Assembly (NCBI GenBank): GCA_947574505.1
Contig: CANPJW010000026.1
Coordinates: 1 to 36,883, forward strand
Direction: 5' to 3'
DNA: 36,883 bases
Origin: an uncultured Bacteroides sp.
Lineage (GTDB): Bacteria; Bacteroidota; Bacteroidia; Bacteroidales; Bacteroidaceae
Shown: piece by piece, positions 1 to 7,560 of the stretch
Layout: each line of letters starts with the position of its first letter
Position numbering within the stretch: the stretch's first letter is position 1
The notes under the pieces: generated by a model
What the model saw: only the letters and a program-made list of their open reading frames with translations
Database searches by the model: none
What the model was told of the DNA's origin: nothing
Made by a program: the position numbers and the translations under genes

Positions 1-62
1 ATCCGTTACCTAAGAAGTAACAGGCGTTTATTACCGCTGGTTACCAATACATTACACTAAAA

Positions 63-1016
63 TTATCTGCCTGCGCAGTAGTTCCTTACGTAAGATAAAT
101 TCCCTTTATTTACCTTTGTACGTTCTTCAAGTCCGAAGCCTTTCAAGTAGATTTGTGTGGTTTTTATAGATTTATGCCCCAATGATTCACTAATCATTTC
201 AATTGAGACTCCCCGGTATTTGGCGGTAGTAGCCCAGGAATGCCGGAGCGTATAGGAAGAAACCGGAGATTTCAGATGCAACGCTCTTGCCAAATCCTTT
301 AAATTACTATTAAACCGGCGGAGAGCGGACTGATATTCCCGGAAAGCACGCTCATCTTTCCGTCTCTTGTCGCCACGGAGAATATCAAACAGATAATCCG
401 GGCAATCGGGCAAAGAATCCTGCTTGTTCCGTAGTTGCTCAATCATCTCCCTTGCGCTGTCCAACACCTCCACGCTCATGGGAGTCTTGGTCTTGACACG
501 GTTATAACGCAGCACATTGCTGTCCAAAGACGACTTCTCCAGGTGAGCCAAGTCGGCGAACGACATTCCGCAAAACTGAAACATCAGGGCGGCAATGGCT
601 TGCGTACGACGTAAACGTTCCGACTTCGGGTCTTCATACAGAAGTTTGTGCAGTTCGTCAATCGGCAACGCTTTTTTCTGACGGACATCGACCCCCGTAT
701 AGACATCACCGAACAGTCGCGGCACGTAAGGGGTATTCCCAGCTTCCACTCCCCGATTGTAAATGCTACGGAGCATACGCATATACGTAGAAATCGTATT
801 GGGCTTCAAGCCACACTCATAAAGATACTGCCCGTAGCATCGTAAACGTCCACGGGTGACTTGTCTGAACGACACATTGGACATGCCGCAGAATTTGCTG
901 AAAGAAAAGAGGGCGTTTTTATAAACATGCGCCGTGGAATGGCGCCCCTCCTCTCGCAAACGACCGATGTAGAGCTCTCCACACCGGCTAAATCCATTTT
1001 TACTTGTCATTTGCAT
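63..1016 (-). CDS. Tyrosine recombinase (integrase), capsule-locus-associated type
   Basis: This is a site-specific DNA recombinase of about 317 residues, the usual length for Bacteroides tyrosine integrases. The N-terminal ~105 residues look like a SAM-like core-binding domain (HVYKNALFSFSKF, then KPNTISTYMRMLRSIYNRGVEAG). The C-terminal catalytic domain shows the beta-hairpin Lys region (NRVKTKTPMS), the box II Arg (YTLRHSWAT), His (SLGHKS) and the nucleophile Tyr (TTQIYLKGF). The place where relatives usually have Arg I (RGMSF) reads FCGMSFADL, so Arg I seems to be Cys. Several start codons are possible (GTG 1019, ATG 1016, ATG 1010); I chose the first ATG. The gene reads towards the left edge. 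From memory, close relatives sit at the upstream end of capsular polysaccharide loci, so such a locus may lie to the left; this is inference. The recombinase call is firm, the substrate unknown. Confidence 0.9.
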   Translation of the reverse strand: MQMTSKNGFSRCGELYIGRLREEGRHSTAHVYKNALFSFSKFCGMSNVSFRQVTRGRLRCYGQYLYECGLKPNTISTYMRMLRSIYNRGVEAGNTPYVPRLFGDVYTGVDVRQKKALPIDELHKLLYEDPKSERLRRTQAIAALMFQFCGMSFADLAHLEKSSLDSNVLRYNRVKTKTPMSVEVLDSAREMIEQLRNKQDSLPDCPDYLFDILRGDKRRKDERAFREYQSALRRFNSNLKDLARALHLKSPVSSYTLRHSWATTAKYRGVSIEMISESLGHKSIKTTQIYLKGFGLEERTKVNKGNLSYVRNYCAGR

Positions 1017-1041
1017 CACTAGTTATTTTATATATATACCA

Positions 1042-1097
1042 TTTGGCAAGCGGCAAAAAAACAAATCTTTTCGCAGCTTTATCGCACACTTGCCAAA
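1042..1097. repeat. 9-bp inverted repeat between divergent genes
   Basis: TTTGGCAAG at 1042-1050 is repeated inverted as CTTGCCAAA at 1089-1097, with a 38-bp spacer. It lies between the recombinase gene and the divergent gene at 1147. The right arm overlaps a poor -7-like sequence for the recombinase (TACTTTG on the minus strand). It could be an operator or a recombination site. Nothing else supports either reading. Confidence 0.45.
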
Positions 1098-1146
1098 GTA
1101 TGTTTCAATATTTAATATTTTTAACTAAAGTAAAAATTAGCAAATT

Positions 1147-1557
1147 ATGACTAGTAAAAAGACACCCAAAAGAGAAGCGAAAACTCGAGTAAAAAACAAT
1201 GTCCAAAATCGGAAAAAGAGTGGCGACAGATGTAAGAAAACGGAAATCATCAGCAGAGATGAACTGGAAAAAAGAGGTGGGCTGACCGGAGATGAAACGG
1301 CACTTTTCACGGTATATCTGCAAAAATTTGACAAGGGAGATGTCCATATGAAATACTCCAAAAAGCTAAAAGATTTAGCCAAACACATCCATGAAAAAGA
1401 GCACTTGTACGTCCCAAAGCAAGGTGGGTATAAGTTAATGGAAGTCAGCAGTATAGAAACAGAGTTATCCGTAATCAGAGGAGTTCTCCGGGAGCAGCGG
1501 GAAGAGAAGGAAAGACAGGCTAAAGAGAAAGGTTCTAATAAGTTTTTACAAAAATAA
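1147..1557 (+). CDS. Hypothetical basic protein
   Basis: I do not recognise this 136-residue protein. The first 35 residues are very rich in Lys and Arg (TSKKTPKREAKTRVK and following). A middle part of about 60 residues contains GLTGDETALFTVYLQKF and HEKEHLYVPKQGGYKLMEV. The last 35 residues are heptad-like and charged (ETELSVIRGVLREQREEKER) and probably helical. There is no signal peptide or membrane segment. It is divergent from the recombinase and upstream of the repeat array and the DUF2693-like and DUF4373 genes. The basic N-terminus would suit nucleic-acid binding, but that is only inference. The opposite-strand frame here is a shadow. Confidence 0.6.
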   Translation: MTSKKTPKREAKTRVKNNVQNRKKSGDRCKKTEIISRDELEKRGGLTGDETALFTVYLQKFDKGDVHMKYSKKLKDLAKHIHEKEHLYVPKQGGYKLMEVSSIETELSVIRGVLREQREEKERQAKEKGSNKFLQK

Positions 1558-1588
1558 TTGTGCGATTGAGATGCAAACTCTACTTTTG
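1558..1588 (+). promoter_or_regulatory. Bacteroides-type promoter ahead of the repeat array
   Basis: TACTTTTG at 1581-1588 fits the -7 element TAnnTTTG. TTG at 1558-1560 lies 20 bp upstream as a -33 element. Transcription would start near 1594, giving a leader of about 180 nt before the gene at 1773. That leader contains the whole array at 1635-1713. Confidence 0.5.
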
Positions 1589-1634
1589 CCATCGTTTTCC
1601 GCCGGCTGAAAAACAGTAAACTTTTACCAGAAAA

Positions 1635-1713
1635 ATAGTGACGCTATCCGGTCGCGATGGCGTCACTATGAGACGAGGATAGTGACGCTATATCTGCAGC
1701 ATACCGTCACTAT
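1635..1713. repeat. Four-copy array of a 13-bp element with 22-bp phasing
   Basis: Four copies of a 13-bp element start at 1635, 1657, 1679 and 1701, exactly 22 bp apart, in alternating orientation: ATAGTGACGCTAT, then ATGGCGTCACTAT (inverted), then ATAGTGACGCTAT, then ATACCGTCACTAT (inverted). Every spacer is 9 bp and the spacers differ from each other (for example ccggtcgcg and atctgcagc). Neighbouring copies can form hairpins with 12-13 paired positions. The element is itself a partial palindrome (ATAG...CTAT). A second array built on the same rule lies at 36616-36694. The array falls in the probable leader of the gene at 1773. Function unknown. Confidence 0.9.
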
Positions 1714-1772
1714 CCCGAGAGGGAGAAGTTTATGCAATAAACACGAGTGATCAAATTAAAAAAATTTAGACA

Positions 1773-2117
1773 ATGAGAAGAAATTGTAAGAAAAAAAAGT
1801 CTGAGGACTACATGTCAGTATGGAAAAAACGTATTGCCGCCGAAAAAGGAATTTCGGAAATATGTGCGGAAAGAATCGTACTGAAGTGTATGGGACTGGT
1901 AAAGCGCATGCTATATGGAAATGTAATGATAGCTTTCCAGAAACAGGACGGAACATTCTGCCTGGAAAAAGGCACGCTGGTGGGATACGAAAAATTCTTT
2001 CATCGGGAGTTCAAGTTAACAGTAAAGCAGGAGTCTGTTGTCTACTGGAGTGAGGAACAACAAGGATGGAGAAGATTCAGAATCAGTAACCTGATGGATT
2101 GGAAAGCAATCGTTTAA
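1773..2117 (+). CDS. WYL_2/DUF2693-like SH3-barrel protein
   Basis: This small basic protein has 114 residues, or 101 if translation starts at the internal ATG at 1812 (MSVWKKR). The C-terminal ~70 residues resemble the Sm-like SH3 beta-barrel family WYL_2 (DUF2693). They show a strand pattern VMIAFQKQDGTFCLEKGTLVGY, then a strand around SVVYWSEEQQGWRRFRISNLMDW, where W-R-x-F-R-I-x-x-L is the typical ending. Members are small proteins of Bacteroidales mobile and capsule-flanking regions with no proven function. It sits 24 bp before the DUF4373 gene, and the two are probably cotranscribed from the promoter near 1581. The family call is from memory of the motif and is moderately sure. Confidence 0.65.
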   Translation: MRRNCKKKKSEDYMSVWKKRIAAEKGISEICAERIVLKCMGLVKRMLYGNVMIAFQKQDGTFCLEKGTLVGYEKFFHREFKLTVKQESVVYWSEEQQGWRRFRISNLMDWKAIV

Positions 2118-2141
2118 TTTATAGTAAAAAAACATTAAACC

Positions 2142-2930
2142 ATGAGTATAATAAACAAAGGAATCTCCTATTTTCCTACCCCGGCCAACTTTTTCGATGA
2201 AGAAACTATAGAATTGCTGGAAGCAAAATTTGGCGTTTTAGCCTCTTATGTCGTTCTGCGATTACTTTGCAAAATCTATAAAGAGGGATATTACATCTCC
2301 TGGGGAAAAGAACAAAGCCTGATTTTCGTCCGTAAAGTGGGTGGCGGGATTAATGAGGAAATGATGGTAAAGATTATGGAACTGCTATTGGAAAAGGGAT
2401 TTTTCCATAAGGAGACTTACGAGCAATATGGTGTACTGACCTCGGAACGGATTCAGGAAGTATGGTTCGAAGCGACTATACGGCGGAAAATAGACTTTTC
2501 CCAATTACCTTATATATTAGAGACAAAAAGGAGAAAAGGGAAACAAAAGGAGGTGACGAACAATGAAAATGCAGACATTTCTTCGACTCAAGAGGGCGTG
2601 AATCCGGAAAATGAGGACATTTACGGACAAACTAAACTAAAGCAAACTAAACTAAATCCTGAGGAAGAAGAAAGAAACGATGCTTCGTTTGAAATTCCGG
2701 AGTATGCCTACAATCAGGCTACGCACAACATAGCCGGGCTGATAGAAAGCCTGAAATGCCACAAAGTGACGAATCCGAAAGAGAGACAGACGATTCTCCG
2801 GATGTCGGATTATGGCAGGAAAGGTACTCAGGTGTGGAAACTGCTTTCCAATACGTCCTGGAGCAAAATCGGAGCGCCGGGGAAATATATCATTGCGGCG
2901 TTAGCCGGCGGACGGAAACAAGCCGGATGA
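2142..2930 (+). CDS. DUF4373 (Lin1244/Lin1753-like) domain protein
   Basis: This 262-residue protein has an N-terminal DUF4373 / Lin1244-Lin1753 domain (about residues 5-115). It includes the opening [22 protein letters not shown] and the hydrophobic helix [20 protein letters not shown] charged linker follows (about 125-185, including the near-repeat TKLKQTKLN), then a C-terminal helical part ending [18 protein letters not shown]. The domain occurs in phage replication-like proteins and in proteins near Bacteroides capsule and accessory loci, and it is winged-helix-like, so DNA binding is plausible. It has no membrane segment. It follows the DUF2693-like gene closely and precedes the pyrB promoter region, marking the end of the accessory patch. 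Confidence 0.8.
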   Translation: MSIINKGISYFPTPANFFDEETIELLEAKFGVLASYVVLRLLCKIYKEGYYISWGKEQSLIFVRKVGGGINEEMMVKIMELLLEKGFFHKETYEQYGVLTSERIQEVWFEATIRRKIDFSQLPYILETKRRKGKQKEVTNNENADISSTQEGVNPENEDIYGQTKLKQTKLNPEEEERNDASFEIPEYAYNQATHNIAGLIESLKCHKVTNPKERQTILRMSDYGRKGTQVWKLLSNTSWSKIGAPGKYIIAALAGGRKQAG

Positions 2931-2945
2931 TAAAAAGCTGATAAA

Positions 2946-2991
2946 AAAGGTACGAAAAATCTGTGCTTTTCACAAATTCTTCGTACCTTTA
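2946..2991. promoter_or_regulatory. 11-bp inverted repeat overlapping the pyrB -7 element
   Basis: AAAGGTACGAA at 2946-2956 pairs with TTCGTACCTTT at 2980-2990, with an inner TGTG/CACA pairing (2962-2965, 2971-2974). The right arm contains TACCTTTA (2984-2991), a one-mismatch fit to the -7 consensus about 43 bp before pyrB. The palindrome could terminate the DUF4373 transcript, although no long T run follows. It could also be a DNA operator for pyrBI. It would not be in the pyrB mRNA, so enteric-style attenuation is unlikely. Confidence 0.5.
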
Positions 2992-3033
2992 CACTCCGGT
3001 AAAACAAGTTCTATCCACATAAAATATAACAAA

Positions 3034-3975
3034 ATGGAAAACAGTAGTTTAGTAACCATTGCCGAACATTCTAAAGAAAAAATCCTCTACATGCTCGAAA
3101 TGGCGAAGCAGTTTGAAATGAACCCCAACCGCCGGTTATTGCAAGGAAAGGTTGTAGCAACCCTGTTCTTCGAGCCTTCCACCCGCACCCGCCTGAGTTT
3201 TGAAACAGCTGCCAACCGTCTCGGCGCACGGGTTATCGGATTCACTGACCCCAAAGCAACCAGTTCTTCCAAGGGGGAAACACTCAAAGACACGATTATG
3301 ATGGTGAGCAACTATGCGGACATTATCGTCATGCGCCATTATCTCGAAGGAGCGGCACGATATGCCAGCGAAGTGGCTCCGGTGCCTATTGTCAATGCAG
3401 GAGACGGAGCCAACCAGCACCCGTCGCAAACCATGCTCGACCTCTACTCTATCTACAAGACGCAGGGTACGCTGGAGAACCTGAATATTTTCCTGGTAGG
3501 CGATTTGAAATACGGACGTACCGTACATTCACTCTTGATGGCAATGCGCCACTTTAATCCCACTTTCCATTTCATCGCTCCCGAAGAGCTGAAAATGCCG
3601 GAAGAGTACAAACTCTATTGCAAGACTCACCAAATAAAATATGTTGAACATACGGACTTCTCCGAAGAGATTATCGCTGATGCCGATATCCTGTATATGA
3701 CCCGTGTACAACGCGAACGTTTCACCGACCTGATGGAATATGAACGGGTGAAGAACGTGTATATTCTCCGCAACAAGATGCTGGAAAATACCCGTCCGAA
3801 CCTGCGCATTCTGCACCCGCTGCCACGTGTCAACGAGATTGCATATGACGTGGACGATAATCCGAAAGCATACTACTTCCAACAGGCACAAAACGGCTTG
3901 TATGCCCGCGAAGCAATTCTTTGCGATGTGTTAGGTATCACATTAGATGACGTTAAAAATGATATTTTATTATGA
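3034..3975 (+). CDS. pyrB: Aspartate carbamoyltransferase catalytic chain
   Basis: PyrB joins carbamoyl phosphate and L-aspartate to form N-carbamoyl-L-aspartate, the committed step of pyrimidine synthesis, in the cytoplasm. The 313 residues match the usual length (E. coli 311). The carbamoyl-phosphate loop [14 protein letters not shown] lies near residue 50, HPSQTMLDL near 134 and the aspartate-binding loop RVQRER near 228. [14 protein letters not shown] lies near 267, with the C-terminal [18 protein letters not shown] after it. The stop overlaps the start of pyrI by 4 bp (ATGA), giving translational coupling of the two chains. A -7-like element lies at 2984-2991. Confidence 0.98.
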   Translation: MENSSLVTIAEHSKEKILYMLEMAKQFEMNPNRRLLQGKVVATLFFEPSTRTRLSFETAANRLGARVIGFTDPKATSSSKGETLKDTIMMVSNYADIIVMRHYLEGAARYASEVAPVPIVNAGDGANQHPSQTMLDLYSIYKTQGTLENLNIFLVGDLKYGRTVHSLLMAMRHFNPTFHFIAPEELKMPEEYKLYCKTHQIKYVEHTDFSEEIIADADILYMTRVQRERFTDLMEYERVKNVYILRNKMLENTRPNLRILHPLPRVNEIAYDVDDNPKAYYFQQAQNGLYAREAILCDVLGITLDDVKNDILL

Positions 3976-4433
3976 GCGAAAATAAACAAGAACTACAAGT
4001 GGCCGCCCTTAAGAACGGGACGGTGATTGACCATATTCCATCTGAAAAGCTCTTCACCGTAGTGCAACTGCTTGGCGTAGAACAAATGAAAAGCAATATC
4101 ACTATCGGATTCAATCTCGAAAGCAAGAAGCTGGGCAAGAAAGGCATCATCAAGATTGCGGACAAGTTTTTCTGCGATGAGGAGATCAACCGTATTTCAG
4201 TGGTTGCGCCTCATGTCAAACTGAATATCATCCGTGATTACGAGGTAGTGGAAAAGAAGGAAGTGCAGATGCCGGACGAGCTTCGCGGAATCGTGAAATG
4301 CGCCAATCCGAAATGTATCACGAACAATGAGCCGATGGCTACGTTATTCCACGTGATAGACAAGGATAATTGCATCGTGAAATGCCATTATTGCGAAAAA
4401 GAACAGAAACGTGAAGAAATTACCATCTTCTGA
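3972..4433 (+). CDS. pyrI: Aspartate carbamoyltransferase regulatory chain
   Basis: PyrI is the nucleotide-binding regulatory chain that assembles with PyrB trimers and gives feedback control by CTP and ATP. The protein has 153 residues, as in enteric bacteria. The N-terminal allosteric domain includes [20 protein letters not shown] and [21 protein letters not shown]. The C-terminal zinc domain has the four ligands in [12 protein letters not shown] and C-HY-C-EKE. Its start overlaps the end of pyrB by 4 bp. A pyrI gene means the holoenzyme is the class B, allosteric type. Confidence 0.98.
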   Translation: MSENKQELQVAALKNGTVIDHIPSEKLFTVVQLLGVEQMKSNITIGFNLESKKLGKKGIIKIADKFFCDEEINRISVVAPHVKLNIIRDYEVVEKKEVQMPDELRGIVKCANPKCITNNEPMATLFHVIDKDNCIVKCHYCEKEQKREEITIF

Positions 4434-4469
4434 ATTCTTTGATTCCTCATTTTTAAATCTTTATCGAAA

Positions 4470-5039
4470 TTGAAACAGGACTGGAAACCAGGAACGATGA
4501 TTTATCCGCTGCCGGCTGTACTAGTCAGCTGTGGAAAAGAAGAAAGTGAATATAACATTATCACTGTGGCATGGACGGGTACGATTTGCACAAACCCGCC
4601 CATGTGCTATATATCCGTACGACCGGAACGGCATTCTTATGAGATTATCAAACGGAATATGGAATTCGTTATCAACCTGACAACGAAAGACATGGCTTTT
4701 GCCACCGACTGGTGCGGGGTTCGTTTGGGACGCGATTATCATAAATTCGAAGAGATGAAACTCACTCCGGGACGGTGTACTGTGGTCAATGCACCGCTCA
4801 TCGAGGAGTCTCCCCTTTGCATCGAATGCCGTGTGAAGGAAATTGTCTCTCTCGGTTCGCATGATATGTTCATAGCAGATGTGGTGAATGTACGCGCCGA
4901 CGACCGGAACCTGAATCCCGAAACCGGAAAACTCGAACTGGCGGAAGCCAATCCGTTGGTATACGTACATGGCGGGTATTATGAGTTGGGAGAGAAAATC
5001 GGAAAGTTCGGATGGAGTGTAGAAAAGAAAAAGACATAA
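4470..5039 (+). CDS. Flavin reductase family protein (FMN-binding split barrel)
   Basis: This 189-residue protein belongs to the flavin reductase-like family (FMN-binding split barrel). Its members bind FMN and reduce flavins or serve as flavoprotein oxidoreductases. Supporting segments are MIYPLPAVLVSCG, NIITVAWTGTICTNPPMCYISVRPERHSYEII, EFVINLTTKDMAFATDWCGVR, and the C-terminal GHYELGE-like stretch HGGYYELGEKIGKFG. The start is TTG at 4470. The next in-frame ATG at 4497 would remove MKQDWKPGT, which relatives keep as far as I recall, so the TTG is preferred. It follows pyrI by 36 bp and may share its transcript. Substrate unknown. Confidence 0.88.
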   Translation: MKQDWKPGTMIYPLPAVLVSCGKEESEYNIITVAWTGTICTNPPMCYISVRPERHSYEIIKRNMEFVINLTTKDMAFATDWCGVRLGRDYHKFEEMKLTPGRCTVVNAPLIEESPLCIECRVKEIVSLGSHDMFIADVVNVRADDRNLNPETGKLELAEANPLVYVHGGYYELGEKIGKFGWSVEKKKT

Positions 5040-5057
5040 ACTAAGGACGATATAGCC

Positions 5058-5795
5058 ATGAATATGCTGCGCAAAATCTTTCTTTTCGGTTCGTTATCTG
5101 TAGCCTGCATGGCTTTCGGGCAGAACTTTAACACAGATAGGGTAGACCGCCCCAATACGAAGAAAATAAATTTCGGTATCAAGGCGGGATTCAACTCGTC
5201 CATGTTCATGGTATCTGAATTGAAGATTAAGGATGTGACGATTGACGAGGTGCAGAATAACTATAAAATCGGTTATTTCGGAGCCCTTTTTATGCGCATC
5301 AATATGAAGAAGCACTTCATTCAGCCGGAAGTATCGTATAATGTGACTAAATGCGAGATTACTTTTGACAAGCTGGGCTCGCAGCATCCCGACATCGAGC
5401 CGGATTATGCCTCGGTGCAGTCCGTACTGCATAGTATCGACTTCCCTATCTTGTACGGGTATAATGTGGTGAAGAAAGGGCCATATGGGATGTCTATCTT
5501 CGCAGGGCCGAAACTCCGCTATTTATGGGGGAAGCAGAACGAAATTACTTTCAAGAACTTCGACCAGAAAGGTATTCATGAGAAGTTGTATCCATTTAAT
5601 ATCAGTGCGGTGATTGGCATCGGCGTCAATATTTCCCGTATCTTCTTCGATTTCCGCTATGAACAAGGAGTGGGAAATATTTCCAAGTCCATCGTGTATG
5701 ACAATATCAATTCCGACGGTAGTACGGGAGTCAGCCATATCACTTTCCACCGTCGCGACAGCGCGTTAAGTTTTTCGTTGGGATTCTTCCTTTAG
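5058..5795 (+). CDS. Outer-membrane beta-barrel protein (PorT-like)
   Basis: This is an exported 245-residue protein. A signal peptide covers about residues 1-21 (FLFGSLSVACMAFG then QN). The rest alternates amphipathic strands and ends in an aromatic residue pattern, ALSFSLGFFL, as outer-membrane barrels do. FGIKAGFNSSMF near the N-terminus, then FIQPEVSYN and FPILYGYNVVKKGPYGMSIFAGPKLRYLWG, are typical of the PorT/outer-membrane barrel (OMP_b-brl_2) group of Bacteroidota. The ATG at 5058 has an alternative at 5064. It starts 18 bp after the flavin reductase gene and is probably cotranscribed. Role unknown. Confidence 0.85.
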   Translation: MNMLRKIFLFGSLSVACMAFGQNFNTDRVDRPNTKKINFGIKAGFNSSMFMVSELKIKDVTIDEVQNNYKIGYFGALFMRINMKKHFIQPEVSYNVTKCEITFDKLGSQHPDIEPDYASVQSVLHSIDFPILYGYNVVKKGPYGMSIFAGPKLRYLWGKQNEITFKNFDQKGIHEKLYPFNISAVIGIGVNISRIFFDFRYEQGVGNISKSIVYDNINSDGSTGVSHITFHRRDSALSFSLGFFL

Positions 5796-5869
5796 AAATA
5801 AAATATCATTAAATCCCGCTTTTCGCTAACATTTTTCTTGCACTTCCTTCATTCTTTATTTATTTTCAT

Positions 5870-5877
5870 TAACTTTG
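5870..5877 (+). promoter_or_regulatory. glyA promoter -7 element
   Basis: TAACTTTG matches the Bacteroides -7 consensus TAnnTTTG, 52 bp before the glyA start. No clear TTTG is found at the -33 spacing. The region 5796-5929 holds nothing else I can identify. Confidence 0.6.
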
Positions 5878-5929
5878 TACGCTTGAAACAGGTATCTCGA
5901 ATTAGAAATTTAATCTTACTTATAAAAGA

Positions 5930-7210
5930 ATGAAAAGAGACGACATCATTTTCGACATCATCGAAAAAGAGCATCAACGTCAGCTGAAAGGTATCGAGCT
6001 GATTGCATCAGAAAACTTTGTGAGTGACCAGGTAATGCAGGCAATGGGTTCTTGCCTGACCAACAAGTACGCAGAAGGTTATCCGGGCAAACGCTACTAT
6101 GGTGGTTGTGAGGTTGTGGACCAAAGCGAACAAATCGCTATCGACCGCCTGAAAGAAATTTTCGGAGCCGAATGGGCAAACGTACAGCCGCACTCGGGAG
6201 CGCAAGCTAACGCAGCGGTTTTCCTGGCCGTCCTGAATCCGGGCGACAAATTCATGGGATTGAACCTTGCACACGGCGGACACCTTTCCCACGGTTCATT
6301 GGTGAACACTTCGGGCATCATCTATACTCCTTGCGAATATAACCTGAATCAGGAAACAGGACGCGTTGACTACGATCAAATGGAAGAAGTCGCTCTTCGT
6401 GAGAAACCAAAATTGATTATCGGTGGCGGTTCTGCATACTCTCGTGAATGGGATTACAAACGTATGCGTGAAATCGCTGACAAAGTAGGCGCTATCCTGA
6501 TGATTGACATGGCTCACCCTGCCGGCCTGATTGCTGCCGGAGTACTTGAAAACCCGGTAAAATATGCACATATCGTCACTTCTACTACACATAAAACACT
6601 TCGCGGACCTCGTGGCGGTGTCATCATGATGGGTAAGGACTTCCCCAATCCGTGGGGTAAGAAAACTCCGAAAGGTGAGATCAAGATGATGTCTCAATTA
6701 CTGGATTCTGCCGTTTTCCCGGGTATCCAAGGCGGACCGTTGGAACATGTAATTGCCGCTAAAGCAGTTGCTTTCGGTGAAATCCTGCAACCTGAATTCA
6801 AGGAATATGCTAAACAAGTACAGAAAAATGCTGCCGTACTTGCACAGGCTTTGATCGACCGTGGATTTACCATCGTTTCCGGCGGTACAGACAACCACTC
6901 CATGCTGGTAGACCTGCGTAGCAAATATCCTGATTTGACAGGTAAGGTAGCGGAAAAAGCATTGGTTTCTGCTGATATTACCGTTAACAAGAATATGGTT
7001 CCGTTTGACAGCCGTTCGGCTTTCCAGACTTCCGGTATCCGTCTGGGTACTCCTGCCATCACGACTCGTGGAGCTAAGGAAGACTTGATGCTCGAAATCG
7101 CTGAAATGATTGAGACTGTATTGTCTAACGTAGAAAATGAGGAAGTTATTGCACAGGTACGTGCACGCGTCAATGAGACAATGAAAAAATATCCTCTTTT
7201 TGCTTACTAA
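5930..7210 (+). CDS. glyA: Serine hydroxymethyltransferase
   Basis: GlyA interconverts serine plus tetrahydrofolate with glycine plus 5,10-methylene-tetrahydrofolate, using pyridoxal phosphate, in the cytoplasm. The 426 residues match the family length. Visible landmarks are [11 protein letters not shown] near residue 23, the YPGKRYYGG loop, [24 protein letters not shown] and the PLP-lysine site [15 protein letters not shown] (Lys near 225). [17 protein letters not shown] follows near 365. It has its own promoter (5870) and a strong terminator (7264-7300), so it is monocistronic. The convergent neighbour fhs acts in the same one-carbon pool. Confidence 0.99.
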   Translation: MKRDDIIFDIIEKEHQRQLKGIELIASENFVSDQVMQAMGSCLTNKYAEGYPGKRYYGGCEVVDQSEQIAIDRLKEIFGAEWANVQPHSGAQANAAVFLAVLNPGDKFMGLNLAHGGHLSHGSLVNTSGIIYTPCEYNLNQETGRVDYDQMEEVALREKPKLIIGGGSAYSREWDYKRMREIADKVGAILMIDMAHPAGLIAAGVLENPVKYAHIVTSTTHKTLRGPRGGVIMMGKDFPNPWGKKTPKGEIKMMSQLLDSAVFPGIQGGPLEHVIAAKAVAFGEILQPEFKEYAKQVQKNAAVLAQALIDRGFTIVSGGTDNHSMLVDLRSKYPDLTGKVAEKALVSADITVNKNMVPFDSRSAFQTSGIRLGTPAITTRGAKEDLMLEIAEMIETVLSNVENEEVIAQVRARVNETMKKYPLFAY

Positions 7211-7263
7211 AACACAATTTTAAAGCTAGTAATTGTAAACTGTTATTAGCCTAATTCCCATTT

Positions 7264-7303
7264 AAGGTCTGCTCTTTTACGAAAGGAGCAGGCCTTTTTT
7301 TTA
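7264..7303 (+). terminator. Intrinsic terminator after glyA
   Basis: An 11-bp stem pairs 7264-7274 (AAGGTCTGCTC) with 7286-7296 (GAGCAGGCCTT, one G-T pair). The loop is 11 nt, and the T run starts inside the right arm and continues to about 7302. It lies 54 bp after the glyA stop. Confidence 0.88.
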
Positions 7304-7307
7304 TTTA

Positions 7308-7457
7308 TTAACGTTCCCGTTCGAACCATCTGTCCGGTATTTCGTTTTTCTTACTATAAAAGAAATATATGATGCCATATATCACCCACACAAGTACGAA
7401 TTCAACCGTACAGTGTGCAAGAAGAGAAAACAGAAGCGCACTGGACTCTATATACAG
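7308..7457 (-). pseudogene. Possible 3' stub of a membrane-protein gene
   Basis: A 49-codon open stretch on the minus strand ends at a TAA (7308-7310). It runs back to an in-frame stop (7458-7460) without an ATG at a sensible place. It encodes one clear membrane helix followed by a basic tail: VEFVLVWVIYGIIYFFYS then KKNEIPDRWFERER. The composition looks like a real protein end rather than random AT-rich DNA. The upstream part is missing and a 14-bp hairpin abuts it. It could instead be an unrecognised small gene with a non-standard start. Confidence 0.35.
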
Positions 7458-7459
7458 TC

Positions 7460-7511
7460 ATCCCCGTCTTTCCACATTCATTTTATAGGGAAAGACGGGG
7501 ATTTATTTTTA
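7460..7511 (+). terminator. Strong hairpin between glyA and fhs
   Basis: A perfect 14-bp stem pairs 7460-7473 (ATCCCCGTCTTTCC) with 7489-7502, with a 15-nt loop. It is followed on the plus strand by TTATTTTTA. The T run is on the plus strand, yet the nearest gene that needs a terminator is fhs on the minus strand, ending 59 bp away. It may act in both directions. Confidence 0.7.
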
Positions 7512-7560
7512 CCAGCGTAGCGCCAGGACAAATGTTCTTTAAGCGTATACTTAAGTATAA

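Noticed and set aside
1635..1713. Array read as a short CRISPR
   Set aside because: The repeat is 13 bp, the orientation alternates, spacers are 9 bp and no cas gene is near.
1..2930. Integrated prophage or conjugative element bounded by the recombinase
   Set aside because: No att repeats, phage structural genes or transfer genes are seen in the window; a capsule-locus edge is the better guess.
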